A stretch of DNA of 64,000 bases, taken from assembly GCF_016595235.1 (NCBI RefSeq), contig NZ_JAENHL010000008.1, forward strand, positions 1,510,624 to 1,574,623. Reading direction: 5' to 3'. The position numbers were made by a program, and so were the translations under genes. The DNA comes from Taklimakanibacter albus. Its GTDB lineage: Bacteria; Pseudomonadota; Alphaproteobacteria; Rhizobiales; Aestuariivirgaceae. The notes below the pieces were generated by a model, which saw nothing but the letters and a program-made list of their open reading frames with translations, did not search any database and was not told the origin of the DNA. The stretch's first letter is position 1. The number at the start of each line of letters is the position of its first letter. Below, one piece after another: positions 25,597 through 33,953 of this stretch.

Positions 25597-27782
25597 TTCC
25601 TTTTGTCGAAGCGCCGGAGCACATTCCAGGTCATCCGCGCGACCTCGTTCTCATATTTGTTCCAGGCCATGGCACCGGCCCAGGCGATCGACCCGACAGA
25701 GAAGACGGCACCGCCACCTTCCTTCTCGAAATAGACGAGATCCGCGCGAATCGTGTCGTTCTGGGTGCCCGACATATCGGGCGTGGGATCGAGCATATCC
25801 TCGGGCGTCATCAGATAGATGTCGGTGTGTTTTTTCGAGCTGCCGAGAATGAGCGCATTGCGGGGCGTGCCGAGCGCGAAATCAGCGCGGTCGATCTCCA
25901 TGCCGGCGGCACCACCGCCCGACAGGCCGAAGGCGCCGAATTTCCGGCCCAGTGTGCGATCGATCCCGTCGAAAATGAAATCGGCGCGTGAATCGGACGC
26001 GGCCTCGCCCAACTCGTAAGGCTCGGAGAGATCGAAACCCTGCGAGCTCATAATGAGGCCGGCAAGCTCGGTCGAGGGCCGGCCGTTACGCCGCCACAGG
26101 CCGCCATATTCGCCGGTGAAGGCATGATGGAACTGACCCTGCCCCGGTTCCCAAGGCCTGATGCCCGCTTCCGAGCGGCGGCATTCGATGACGCCCGGAT
26201 GCGCGTCGCTGAAGGAGATGCGCCAATAGAAGCCATTGCCGCCCAGATACATGAGCCGGCCGCCGCGATCGACGAAGCCCTGCAGCGCGTCGAGCATCTG
26301 AAGCGAATGATATTCGGGATGGGTGCCGGTCAGCACCACGTTGTACTGACGCAGAAGCGCCAAGCCATCGCGATGCAGATCCTCATCGGTGATCACATCA
26401 TAAGCGACACCCTGATGCTCGAGCCAGCCGGTGATGTGGGTGTCGGCGGTGAGCTGCCAGACATTGGAGCCGAGGCCGCCGAGAAAGCCTTTGATGCCCG
26501 GCTGAAGATCGACGACCGGCCGGTTGCGCGAGGAATGGAAAACGCCGCTGCCGTCGCCATGGACTTCATAGAAGGAGAAACCGAGTTCGGGATGCTCCTG
26601 CAGAAAGGCATGATGCCGGTCGATCTCGACGAGGCGGCCCATGCCTACTTCTGTTCCCGGCACATCGAGGCCGAGCCGGTGATTGGCGTAAGCGAGATAG
26701 CTTACCGTCGGCAGCAGGAAGCAGACCGTATTGCCTGAGGCTGTCGCGCGCGGTGGCCGCACAGCGAAGACGCAATGATAGGCCTGCGCTTCATCGCCAT
26801 CAGGCACGAGGCGGATGGCATAGAGGCCGCTCTTGAGGCTCTTCGGCAACGTCACTTCGAAATCGGTTTGCCACTCTGCATCCGTCATGTCGTCGGCATG
26901 GAAATGGATCGCCGAATAAAGCTCCGGGATCTGCCGCCAGTCCTGGCATTGCCCGGCCCAACGCCAGCCGGTCATGGCGCGCGCCGGGCATTGCGCTGTC
27001 CTGCCATGAAGCTGATGCGGCGAAGCGTCGATCACCTCGGTGCCGTCGATGCTGCGGGAGAAATCCCAGAAGACGACGAGATCCGGCAAGCGGCTTAAAT
27101 TCTGCGGCAGCGCCAGGCGCGCCACGGCTTCCAAGGGCTCGAGCGCACGGCTGAACAGAACGGGTGAATCGATCTTGCCGTCGAAATGATTCTCTCCCGG
27201 CGCACGGGCCGCGATCATCACGGCGACGGGAGCATTCCGACTCAGCGCGGCGGAAGTCTTTCCCGCAGCGATTACCTCGCTTTCCCGGGTGAGCGCTGAG
27301 AGACACAGCTCGCCTTTGTCGAAAGACAGGATCAGGAGAATCCATTGCTTGACAGCCAGCGGTGCTGCAAGCGTCAGCCGCGCATCGCCGAGCTTTGCGC
27401 AGGCTCGGCCTTCCGCATCGATCAGCAGTTCGAGGCCAATACCGGTGAGATGGAAGATCGTCCGTTCCGTGTCGCCGATGAGGGTCGGCAAGACCGGGAC
27501 CGCCAGGGTGAAGCTTGAAAGTTCGGCGAGCACATTGCCGCGATCGGCGATCTGAACATAGGAGCCGGCACGGATCGCCTGGTGGCGGGCCACCCGCTCA
27601 CCGCCGAGATCGAGCGCGATCGCTTCGTCTTTATAGCCCGGCGCATCGGGATGGCGGTCGCCCTGGATAATGCGGCGCAGATCGGCGCGGTAGGTCCGCG
27701 CGCCATAGGAGCCGACTTTCACGGCGATCGTCTCGCCGGGCGCGGCACTCAGTGTATTCGTATAGGCAATGAGGGAAAGCAT
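25593..27782 (-). CDS. N,N-dimethylformamidase large (beta) subunit-like protein, copy 2
   Basis: Second 729-aa homologue, clearly diverged from copy 1 at 9989-12160 but with the same blocks: SYLAYAN, VHGDGSGVFHSSRNRPVVDL, the HITGWLEHQGVAYDVI region, TGTHPEY (His488-Tyr491) and MYLGGNGFYWR. The LamG-like N-terminal half is less alike. It forms a two-gene unit with the small subunit 4 bp upstream and has no transporter of its own strand directly attached. It lies between the IclR/TctABC locus and an aminotransferase gene. Probably an amidohydrolase for a different amide from copy 1. Confidence 0.77.
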   Translation of the reverse strand: MLSLIAYTNTLSAAPGETIAVKVGSYGARTYRADLRRIIQGDRHPDAPGYKDEAIALDLGGERVARHQAIRAGSYVQIADRGNVLAELSSFTLAVPVLPTLIGDTERTIFHLTGIGLELLIDAEGRACAKLGDARLTLAAPLAVKQWILLILSFDKGELCLSALTRESEVIAAGKTSAALSRNAPVAVMIAARAPGENHFDGKIDSPVLFSRALEPLEAVARLALPQNLSRLPDLVVFWDFSRSIDGTEVIDASPHQLHGRTAQCPARAMTGWRWAGQCQDWRQIPELYSAIHFHADDMTDAEWQTDFEVTLPKSLKSGLYAIRLVPDGDEAQAYHCVFAVRPPRATASGNTVCFLLPTVSYLAYANHRLGLDVPGTEVGMGRLVEIDRHHAFLQEHPELGFSFYEVHGDGSGVFHSSRNRPVVDLQPGIKGFLGGLGSNVWQLTADTHITGWLEHQGVAYDVITDEDLHRDGLALLRQYNVVLTGTHPEYHSLQMLDALQGFVDRGGRLMYLGGNGFYWRISFSDAHPGVIECRRSEAGIRPWEPGQGQFHHAFTGEYGGLWRRNGRPSTELAGLIMSSQGFDLSEPYELGEAASDSRADFIFDGIDRTLGRKFGAFGLSGGGAAGMEIDRADFALGTPRNALILGSSKKHTDIYLMTPEDMLDPTPDMSGTQNDTIRADLVYFEKEGGGAVFSVGSIAWAGAMAWNKYENEVARMTWNVLRRFDKRN

Positions 27783-27786
27783 GGGA

Positions 27787-28116
27787 TCAGCGCCGCATCG
27801 TCAGAAGTTCCAGGGGCAATTCAGGTCCACCGAGATCACGCCAGCGCCGAAGGAACACATCACGCTCGGCAGTGCCGAGATCATCATAGTTGACGCCCTC
27901 GACCGCTTCGATGGCCTCACCGCGTCGCGCCGGCAGCCGGGCGAGTTGCCAGCGCCGGTAAGGCTCCGTGCACAGGATGACATATTTGCCTTGGGGACCG
28001 AGGCCGCGCATGACATTGAGCACCCGCTGTAGGCCGGGACTGCGATAGCCGAAAGGATCGGCCATGAATTCCCGCGCAAAGGGCACATCGTCCGCCGTGA
28101 TCTGATAACGCGCCAT
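27787..28116 (-). CDS. N,N-dimethylformamidase small (alpha) subunit-like protein, copy 2
   Basis: Small 109-aa protein, homologous by eye to the 100-aa protein at 12161-12463: AREF-x3-PFG, LQR-x-LN, CT-x-P-x3-W-x-LAR and AE-x-D-x-F-x2-RWR occur in the same order. It is encoded directly before the large subunit. Its promoter must lie in the repeat-rich gap 28117-28332 or further upstream. Confidence 0.68.
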   Translation of the reverse strand: MARYQITADDVPFAREFMADPFGYRSPGLQRVLNVMRGLGPQGKYVILCTEPYRRWQLARLPARRGEAIEAVEGVNYDDLGTAERDVFLRRWRDLGGPELPLELLTMRR

Positions 28117-28158
28117 GCTTAGTCCTTAGTCTTACGGCCAGGCTCATACATTATTCTC

Positions 28159-28315
28159 CCTCCTCCTTGCGGGGAGGGTCGGTCCGAAGGACCGGGGTGG
28201 GGGTCGGGTGGTCCCTCAGAATCTTTTTCTTCAATTCTGTTGGAGCACCCGACCCCATCCGGCTCCCACGGCTTTTGGGCCGTGGGAGCCACCTTCCCCG
28301 CTAGGGGGAGGAAAA
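28159..28315. repeat. Composite palindromic intergenic element
   Basis: The gap between an aminotransferase stop (28333) and the small-subunit start holds nested hairpins: CGGTCC-GAA-GGACCG at 28181-28195; an 11-bp inverted pair GGGGTCGGGTG (28201-28211) and CACCCGACCCC (28247-28257); and a perfect 12-bp stem GGCTCCCACGGC (28262-28273)/GCCGTGGGAGCC (28280-28291) with a 6-nt loop. Edges carry the CTCCC...GGGAG motifs also seen at 37681-37704. This looks like a rhizobial-type intergenic mosaic element and could end transcription of the aminotransferase gene. Confidence 0.6.
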
Positions 28316-28332
28316 GGCACGTAAGGGACGGC

Positions 28333-29691
28333 TCACGCCGCCTTCTTGGCGATATCGCGATACACCTCATCCAGCGTCTTGCGCAGGATACCGAACAATT
28401 CCGATATCTGCGCGTCGGTAATGATGAAAGGCGGCGCCAGCACGATCGACGCGCCGAGTGGGCGGCAGATCAGGCCGTTCTTCAAGGCTTGGCGCGACAC
28501 GCGCTCGCTGACGTCGAGATTGCCGGCGAAAGGTGCCTTGGTTTTCTTGTCGGCCACCATTTCAAGCGCGCCCATCAAACCGACGCCACGCGCCTCGCCC
28601 ACCATCGGGTGGTCGGCCATGGCGCGCAACTGCTTCTGGAATTCCGGCGACCGGGCCTTCACATTGGCGAAGGCGCCGCCTTCGATCTCATCGAGTGCCG
28701 CCATGGCGATGGCGCAGCCGACCGGATGCGCGCCCGTGGTGAAGCCCGTCGGCAGCTCCTCATATTTGGCCGAGGCCTTGTCGATGCGTTCGGTCATTTC
28801 GGGCGACAGGATGATGGCGCCCATCGGGAAGAAGCCGGCGGTGATGACCTTCGACGCCACCACGATATCGGGCTTCATGCCGTATGTCTGCGAGCCCCAG
28901 AATTCGCCGGTGCGGCCAAAGCCGCAGATCACCTCATCGGCGATGAGCGGAATGCCGTATTTCTTCAAGACCGGCTGGATGGCCTGGAAGTAGCCTTCGG
29001 GCGGCGGAATGACGCCGCCGGCGCCCATCACCGGCTCGGCGAAGAAACCGGCGATGTAATCCGGGCCGGTATTGCGGATCGTCTGCTCGAGCTCGAGCGC
29101 CAGACGCTGCGAGAAATCCGTTTCGCTCTCCTTCGGCAAAGCTTCGCGCCAATGATGCGGACAAGTGAGATGACGCACCTCCTTCACCGGCAGCCCCGAA
29201 GCCGACTTCACATAGTCCTTGCCCGTGAGGCTCGCGGTGATCACCGTCATGCCGTGATAGGCGTTCTTGCGGCTGAGCAGCAGACGGCGATGAGGCTTGC
29301 CTTCCTGCTCCGCCAGAAACCACAGGAGCTTCACCACCGTGTCATTCGCCTCGGACCCGGAGTTTGCATAAAAGACGCGGTTCGCTTCCATCGGCGCCAG
29401 CTTGACGACACGCTCGGAGAGATCAAGGGCCGCCTGGCCGACGCGGCCGAAGAAGGCGTGATAGGCGGGAAGCTTGGCATAAGCGCGTTGCGCCGTCTCG
29501 ATCAGCTTCTTGTTGTCGAAGCCGAGCACGACATTCCACAGGCCCGAATTGCCTTCCAGATATTTGCGGCCGCGGTCGTCATAGATATAGACGCCCTCGC
29601 CCCTGTCGACGATGACCGGCCCCTCCTCCTCGAGCGTCGGTATATGCGAGAAAGGATGCATGAAGGCACTTGGATAATTGCGTCTGCTCAT
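28333..29691 (-). CDS. Class III (omega) aminotransferase
   Basis: PLP-dependent aminotransferase, 452 aa, moving an amino group from an omega-amine such as putrescine, GABA or beta-alanine to pyruvate or another oxo acid. Seen: NSGSEANDTVVKL (cofactor phosphate site), NAYHGMTV, the ADEVICGFGRTGEFWG segment, and the Schiff-base lysine K281 in VASKVITAGFFPMG. An ATG ten codons in could be the start instead. It lies downstream of a PotABCD-like importer on the same strand, separated by a 237-bp gap with a repeat, which suggests polyamine use. Confidence 0.88.
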   Translation of the reverse strand: MSRRNYPSAFMHPFSHIPTLEEEGPVIVDRGEGVYIYDDRGRKYLEGNSGLWNVVLGFDNKKLIETAQRAYAKLPAYHAFFGRVGQAALDLSERVVKLAPMEANRVFYANSGSEANDTVVKLLWFLAEQEGKPHRRLLLSRKNAYHGMTVITASLTGKDYVKSASGLPVKEVRHLTCPHHWREALPKESETDFSQRLALELEQTIRNTGPDYIAGFFAEPVMGAGGVIPPPEGYFQAIQPVLKKYGIPLIADEVICGFGRTGEFWGSQTYGMKPDIVVASKVITAGFFPMGAIILSPEMTERIDKASAKYEELPTGFTTGAHPVGCAIAMAALDEIEGGAFANVKARSPEFQKQLRAMADHPMVGEARGVGLMGALEMVADKKTKAPFAGNLDVSERVSRQALKNGLICRPLGASIVLAPPFIITDAQISELFGILRKTLDEVYRDIAKKAA

Positions 29692-29780
29692 TTGCTTGCT
29701 CCCGGCTCAATGGCCTCTTGGCACTGGACAATAGTTTCCCGTTCGCCCCGGCGGACCGGGGGCGATCTTTCTTTCACCTT

Positions 29781-29887
29781 CACCCTGAGGTGCCCGGCGA
29801 AGCCGGGCCTCGAAGGGTTGGCGCAGTAGACTCGCTCTATCCTGATGGACGCTTCGAGGCTCGCTGCGCTCGCACCTCAGCGTGAGG
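29781..29887. repeat. Paired palindromic (REP/BIME-like) intergenic element
   Basis: The 29692-29928 gap holds two oppositely placed units. The first, CCTGAGGTGC then CCCGGC-GAA-GCCGGG then CCTCGAAG, is mirrored at 29852-29880 by CTTCGAGG then GCTCGCTGCGCTCG then CACCTCAG. The outer arms (GAGGTGC/GCACCTC and CCTCGAAG/CTTCGAGG) pair with each other. Such pairs are frequent between genes in Hyphomicrobiales. It separates the binding-protein gene from the aminotransferase gene. Confidence 0.65.
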
Positions 29888-29928
29888 GATATGGAGAGCT
29901 TTCTCTCCCGCCCTCACACCTTCGACAT

Positions 29929-30969
29929 CTAGTTCGCCTTGATGCGCGACCAGGCCCGGTCATAGACCTTCAGGTCGGCGCCAAGATCCTCGAATATCTG
30001 CAGTTTCGCGCGCACCTCGGGCGGCGGGTTGATCGCGGGATTGTTCTTGAGCTCGGGCGGCAGCAGTTCGAGCGCCGCCTTGTTGACCACGCCATTGGTC
30101 AGCATGGTGGAATTTTGCGCCGCGATCTCAGGACGCAGCAGGAATTCCATGAACAATTTGGCGTTGTCCTTGTTGGGCGCCGTCTTCAGCATGCACACAT
30201 TTTCCTGATACATCGTCGCCCCTTCCTCAGGGATCACGAAGCCCAGATCCTTCGGCCGCTTGTTCACATAGAGAACGCCGCCGACATAATAATGTGACGC
30301 CGCCATGTCGCCGCCTTCGATCAGCGGGATCACGTCATAACGGAAGGCCGCGATATTGGGCTTCTGCTTGAGGATGAATTCCTCGGCAAGCTTGATGTCG
30401 GCAGGATCGCGGGTGTTCACCGACTTGCCGTTCATGATCAGGCCGATGCCGAGCGTCTCGCGCAGATCGTCGAGCAGCGTCACACGGCCCGGGTTCTTCG
30501 CGGCATAGTCGAACAGATCCTTCCACGACTTGAAGTCCTGTCCGGCAACCGTCTTGTTGTAGAAAATGCCGACCGGACCCCAGGCATAGGGCAGGCAGAA
30601 ATCGGCCTTGGGGTCCTGCTTGGCGCGCAGCGCGCCGGGATCGATATTCTCGAAGCCCTTGGACTGGTTGATCTTGCTTTCCTCGACGAGGCCAAGCTGG
30701 ACCATGATATCGGCCATATGGACCGACGGCCAGACGAGATCATAACCGGTGGCGCCGGCCTGAATCTTGGCCAGCATCTCCTCATTGGTCGAATAGGTGT
30801 CGAGCGACACCTTCACATCATATTCCTTGGAGAACTTGTCGATGATCTCAGGGTTTATGTAGTCGCCCCAATTATAGAGATGGAGCTCGCCGGCGGCCTG
30901 CGCCGGACCGGCGGCCAGCGCCATCAGAGCGGCACCCGTCAATGCGATGTTCTTCAGCCACTTCATCAC
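29929..30969 (-). CDS. Spermidine/putrescine-type ABC binding protein, PotD/PotF-like
   Basis: Periplasmic binding protein, 346 aa, with signal peptide MMKWLKNIALTGAALMALAA ending at AQA and the mature start GELHLYNWGDYINPEIIDKF, diagnostic of PotD/PotF (LYNWxxY). Last gene of the PotA-PotB-PotC-PotD order typical of E. coli. Binds a polyamine or related cation; the TYSTNEEMLAKIQAGATGYD segment is also family-typical. Confidence 0.92.
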   Translation of the reverse strand: MMKWLKNIALTGAALMALAAGPAQAAGELHLYNWGDYINPEIIDKFSKEYDVKVSLDTYSTNEEMLAKIQAGATGYDLVWPSVHMADIMVQLGLVEESKINQSKGFENIDPGALRAKQDPKADFCLPYAWGPVGIFYNKTVAGQDFKSWKDLFDYAAKNPGRVTLLDDLRETLGIGLIMNGKSVNTRDPADIKLAEEFILKQKPNIAAFRYDVIPLIEGGDMAASHYYVGGVLYVNKRPKDLGFVIPEEGATMYQENVCMLKTAPNKDNAKLFMEFLLRPEIAAQNSTMLTNGVVNKAALELLPPELKNNPAINPPPEVRAKLQIFEDLGADLKVYDRAWSRIKAN

Positions 30970-30985
30970 TTCCTCCTCTTTCTTT

Positions 30986-31822
30986 CTAGTTTCTACGCGA
31001 TCTGAAATAGAGGCCGGCGCTCGCCACCACGAAGGAGAACATGATCAGCAGCACGGCCAAGGCATTGATCTGCGGTCTTATCCCGCGCCGGACCATGGCG
31101 AGGATGAAGAGCGGCAAGGTCTGGGTGTCGACGCCGGCGATGAAATAGGTGATGACGACGTCATCGAGCGAGATGATGAAGGCGAGCAGGAAACCGCCGA
31201 TCACGCCCGGCATGATCAAGGGCAGGGTCACGCGCCTGAAGGTCGTCACCGGCCCCGCGCCCAGATCGGCCGAAGCGACCTCGAGCGTATTGTCCATGCC
31301 GGCAAGGCGCGCCGCCACGATGATATAGACATAGCTCGACAGGAAAGTGCAGTGGCCGATGATGATGGTGGCGAGGCTCAGCTTGAAGCCGACGCCGACG
31401 AAGAAGATCAACAGCGCGATGCCGAGCACGATGTCGGGCATGATCATCGGCATGAACAGCAGAGCCTGATAGATGCGCTTGCCCACGAAGTCGTAGCGCG
31501 CGGTGGCAAGCGCGGTCGCGGTTCCGATGACGGTGGAAATGGCGCTCGCCGACAGCGCGACGATCAGGCTGTTGCGCAGGACGCCGAAGATGCGGTCCGG
31601 ATTCTCCGTGAAGGCGGCATCGAAGGCCGCGCCCGCCGGCTGCATGCCGAACAAGGTGCGGTACCAGTCGAAGGTGAAGCCGGTCCACACCGCCATGTTG
31701 AGGGCGTTGGAATTGAAGGAATAGACAGTGATGAGGGCCAAAGGCGCGTAGAGAAAGATGAGGAAGGCGGCGCCATAGATGTGGAGCGCCGTCCAGCCTG
31801 ATGAGAAGCGGCGCTTAGACAT
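30986..31822 (-). CDS. Spermidine/putrescine-type ABC permease, PotC-like
   Basis: Inner-membrane permease, 278 aa. The ATG at 31822 (MSKRRFSSGW) overlaps the end of the preceding permease gene by 8 bp and is preferred over an earlier in-frame ATG. Six hydrophobic segments; the EAA loop reads VASADLGAGPVTTFRRVTLP. Third gene of the importer operon. Confidence 0.9.
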   Translation of the reverse strand: MSKRRFSSGWTALHIYGAAFLIFLYAPLALITVYSFNSNALNMAVWTGFTFDWYRTLFGMQPAGAAFDAAFTENPDRIFGVLRNSLIVALSASAISTVIGTATALATARYDFVGKRIYQALLFMPMIMPDIVLGIALLIFFVGVGFKLSLATIIIGHCTFLSSYVYIIVAARLAGMDNTLEVASADLGAGPVTTFRRVTLPLIMPGVIGGFLLAFIISLDDVVITYFIAGVDTQTLPLFILAMVRRGIRPQINALAVLLIMFSFVVASAGLYFRSRRN

Positions 31823-32741
31823 GGCCGGCCCCCGCGAGGCGTTCATTGTTGGCGGCGCGGCGCATCCACAATGTGTAGGCCAGCACCAGAAGCAGGACGC
31901 TCGCCATCACGATCATCGCCAGTGTCGAGCCGAAGGGCCAGTTGCGCGCCTGGAGGAACTGGCGCTCGATGACATTGCCGGTCATCTGCACCTTGGAGCC
32001 ACCGAGGAAGGATGGCACGATGAAATTGCCAAGCGCCGGGATGAACACGATAACGCAGCCGCCGGCGATGCCCGGTGCGGTCAGAGGCAGAATCACCCGC
32101 CGGAAGGTCTGGAAGGGCGTGGCGCCCAGATCCTGCGAGGCCTGTACCAGCGACCAGTCGAGCCGTTCGACGCTCGCATAGATGGGCAGGAACATGAAAG
32201 GCGTCAGCACATAGACGAGGCCGACGATCACCGCGAATTCGGTGAAGATCATGTTGAGCGGCTGATCGATGATACCGAGTGACAGCAGCGCCGTGTTGAC
32301 GGCGCCGGTCGGCCGCAGCAGGAGCAGCCAGGCATAGATGCGCACCAGGAGATTGGCGAAGAAGGGCAGCGTGATGGCGAACAGCACGATGTTCTTGGCC
32401 AGCGGCCCCATGCGGCTCACCCAGAAGGCCACCGGATAGCAGACGACCAGCGTGACGATGACGGTGAGGGCGGCATAATAAAGCGAGTTGAGGATGATCT
32501 GGATGTAAAGCGGCTCGAATTCCTCGCCACCGCCCAAGGGCCAGCCGAAGATGCGGCCGTAATTATAGGGATAGAAGGACCAGACGACGCCGCCATAGAG
32601 GCCGGGCTCGAGGAAGCTGTAGACCACCATGATGCCGAGCGGGATCAGGAAGAAGGCGCCGAGCAGAAGGGTGATGGGGGTGAGAAGGACGAAAAGCGCC
32701 TTCCGCCGCTGGCTGCTTATGGTGCTGCGCTCCGCCATCAA
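31815..32741 (-). CDS. Spermidine/putrescine-type ABC permease, PotB-like
   Basis: Inner-membrane permease, 308 aa, first helix near residues 14-35, EAA loop QASQDLGATPFQTFRRVILP near 205. Overlaps the ATPase gene stop by four bases (ATGA) and the next permease by eight, so the operon is tightly coupled. Confidence 0.92.
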   Translation of the reverse strand: MMAERSTISSQRRKALFVLLTPITLLLGAFFLIPLGIMVVYSFLEPGLYGGVVWSFYPYNYGRIFGWPLGGGEEFEPLYIQIILNSLYYAALTVIVTLVVCYPVAFWVSRMGPLAKNIVLFAITLPFFANLLVRIYAWLLLLRPTGAVNTALLSLGIIDQPLNMIFTEFAVIVGLVYVLTPFMFLPIYASVERLDWSLVQASQDLGATPFQTFRRVILPLTAPGIAGGCVIVFIPALGNFIVPSFLGGSKVQMTGNVIERQFLQARNWPFGSTLAMIVMASVLLLVLAYTLWMRRAANNERLAGAGHV

Positions 32742-33853
32742 GCCGCCTGGCTCTTCATGAGATGCGGGGCGGTCGCCTGATAATGCAGCGTGACGGTCTG
32801 GCCCGGCGCCAGCGACAGAGCGCCGGCGCCGCGGGCATGGCGTTCGAGCGCCACCACCGGCAGGCCATTGGCGAGGCGGCCATGGAGATGCAGATCGGTG
32901 CCGACGAAGACGATATTCTCGATCACCGCATCGAGACTGCCGCCGGCGCCGGTCCTGCCGGAGGCAAGCGCGAAATGCTCCGGCCGCAGCATGACATCGA
33001 CCTTGTCGCCGGAGGCGAAACCATCCGCCGTCACGGCAATGGCCGGACCGCCTTCGATGTCGACACGCGAGGTGCCGCCGTCCTTTGCCAGCGTACCGCT
33101 GAAGATGTTGCTGGTGCCGATGAAGCCAGCGACGAAACGGTTTTTCGGCGTGTCATAGATTTCCGCCGGCGTGCCGAGCTGCAGGATGCGGCCCTTGTCC
33201 ATGACCGCGATACGGTCGGACATGGTAAGCGCTTCTTCCTGGTCATGGGTGACGAAGATGAAGGTGATGCCGACGGTGTTCTGCAGATTCTTGAGCTCGA
33301 TCTGCATCGACTGGCGCAGTTTGCGATCGAGCGCCGACAAGGATTCATCGAGAAGCAGCACCCGCGGCCGGTTGATGAGCGCACGCGCCAGCGCGACACG
33401 CTGCTGCTGGCCGCCTGACAGCTGCGCGGGCTTTCGCCGCTCGAGCCCGCTCAAACCGACGAGGCGCAGCACGTCGGTGACCCGCGCCGTCTCCTCGGCC
33501 CGCTTCACGCCCGCCACCTGCAGGCCATAGCCGACATTGCCGGCGACCGTCATATGCGGGAACAGCGCATAATTCTGGAACACGGTGTTGAACGGCCGGC
33601 GATGTGCCGGCACGGCGCTCATGGCGCGGCCTTCGAGAAAGATCTCGCCTTCGTCCAGCTCCTCGAAGCCGGCGATGGTCTTGAGCAAGGTCGTCTTGCC
33701 GCAGCCCGACGGCCCGAGCAGGGTCAGAAACTCGTTGTTGCGGATCGACAATGTGATGCCGTCGAGCGGCGTCACCACGCCGCTTTCCGGCGTGCGAAAG
33801 GACTTGCGCGCGCCATCGACGCGCAGCACTTCTTGCTCGGAGACCTGCCTCAT
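32738..33853 (-). CDS. Spermidine/putrescine-type ABC ATPase, PotA-like
   Basis: ATPase of 371 aa. Walker A GPSGCGKT at 47-54, signature LSGGQ at 145-149, Walker B VLLLDE at 165-170. The Walker B is followed by SLSALDRKLRQSMQIEL, where Ser replaces the usual Pro, the form also found in E. coli PotA. First gene of the importer operon, divergent from a GntR regulator. Confidence 0.93.
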   Translation of the reverse strand: MRQVSEQEVLRVDGARKSFRTPESGVVTPLDGITLSIRNNEFLTLLGPSGCGKTTLLKTIAGFEELDEGEIFLEGRAMSAVPAHRRPFNTVFQNYALFPHMTVAGNVGYGLQVAGVKRAEETARVTDVLRLVGLSGLERRKPAQLSGGQQQRVALARALINRPRVLLLDESLSALDRKLRQSMQIELKNLQNTVGITFIFVTHDQEEALTMSDRIAVMDKGRILQLGTPAEIYDTPKNRFVAGFIGTSNIFSGTLAKDGGTSRVDIEGGPAIAVTADGFASGDKVDVMLRPEHFALASGRTGAGGSLDAVIENIVFVGTDLHLHGRLANGLPVVALERHARGAGALSLAPGQTVTLHYQATAPHLMKSQAA

Positions 33854-33875
33854 CCCGCGGCGTAACTCCCTGTTT

Positions 33876-33887
33876 GCATTTAAATGC
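33876..33887. promoter_or_regulatory. Perfect palindrome before the potA-like gene
   Basis: GCATTTAAATGC is a perfect 12-bp palindrome 23 bp before the ATPase start. It could bind a regulator, but its sequence differs from the palindrome at 33938-33952, so it may be a second protein's site or chance. Confidence 0.3.
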
Positions 33888-33937
33888 TTCTAACGGCATT
33901 TCCTTGCGATACAGATATGCTATAATGTCTTTTGAAC

Positions 33938-33952
33938 TATGTAAAGTACATA
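33938..33952. promoter_or_regulatory. Operator candidate and -10 box before the GntR gene
   Basis: TATGTA-AAG-TACATA is a perfect inverted repeat (6-bp arms) ending one base before the ATG of the GntR gene. A consensus -10 hexamer TATAAT sits at 33921-33926, so transcription would start at about 33933 and the palindrome would cover the very short leader. No ribosome site is visible. This fits autoregulation. Confidence 0.5.
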
Positions 33953-33953
33953 A

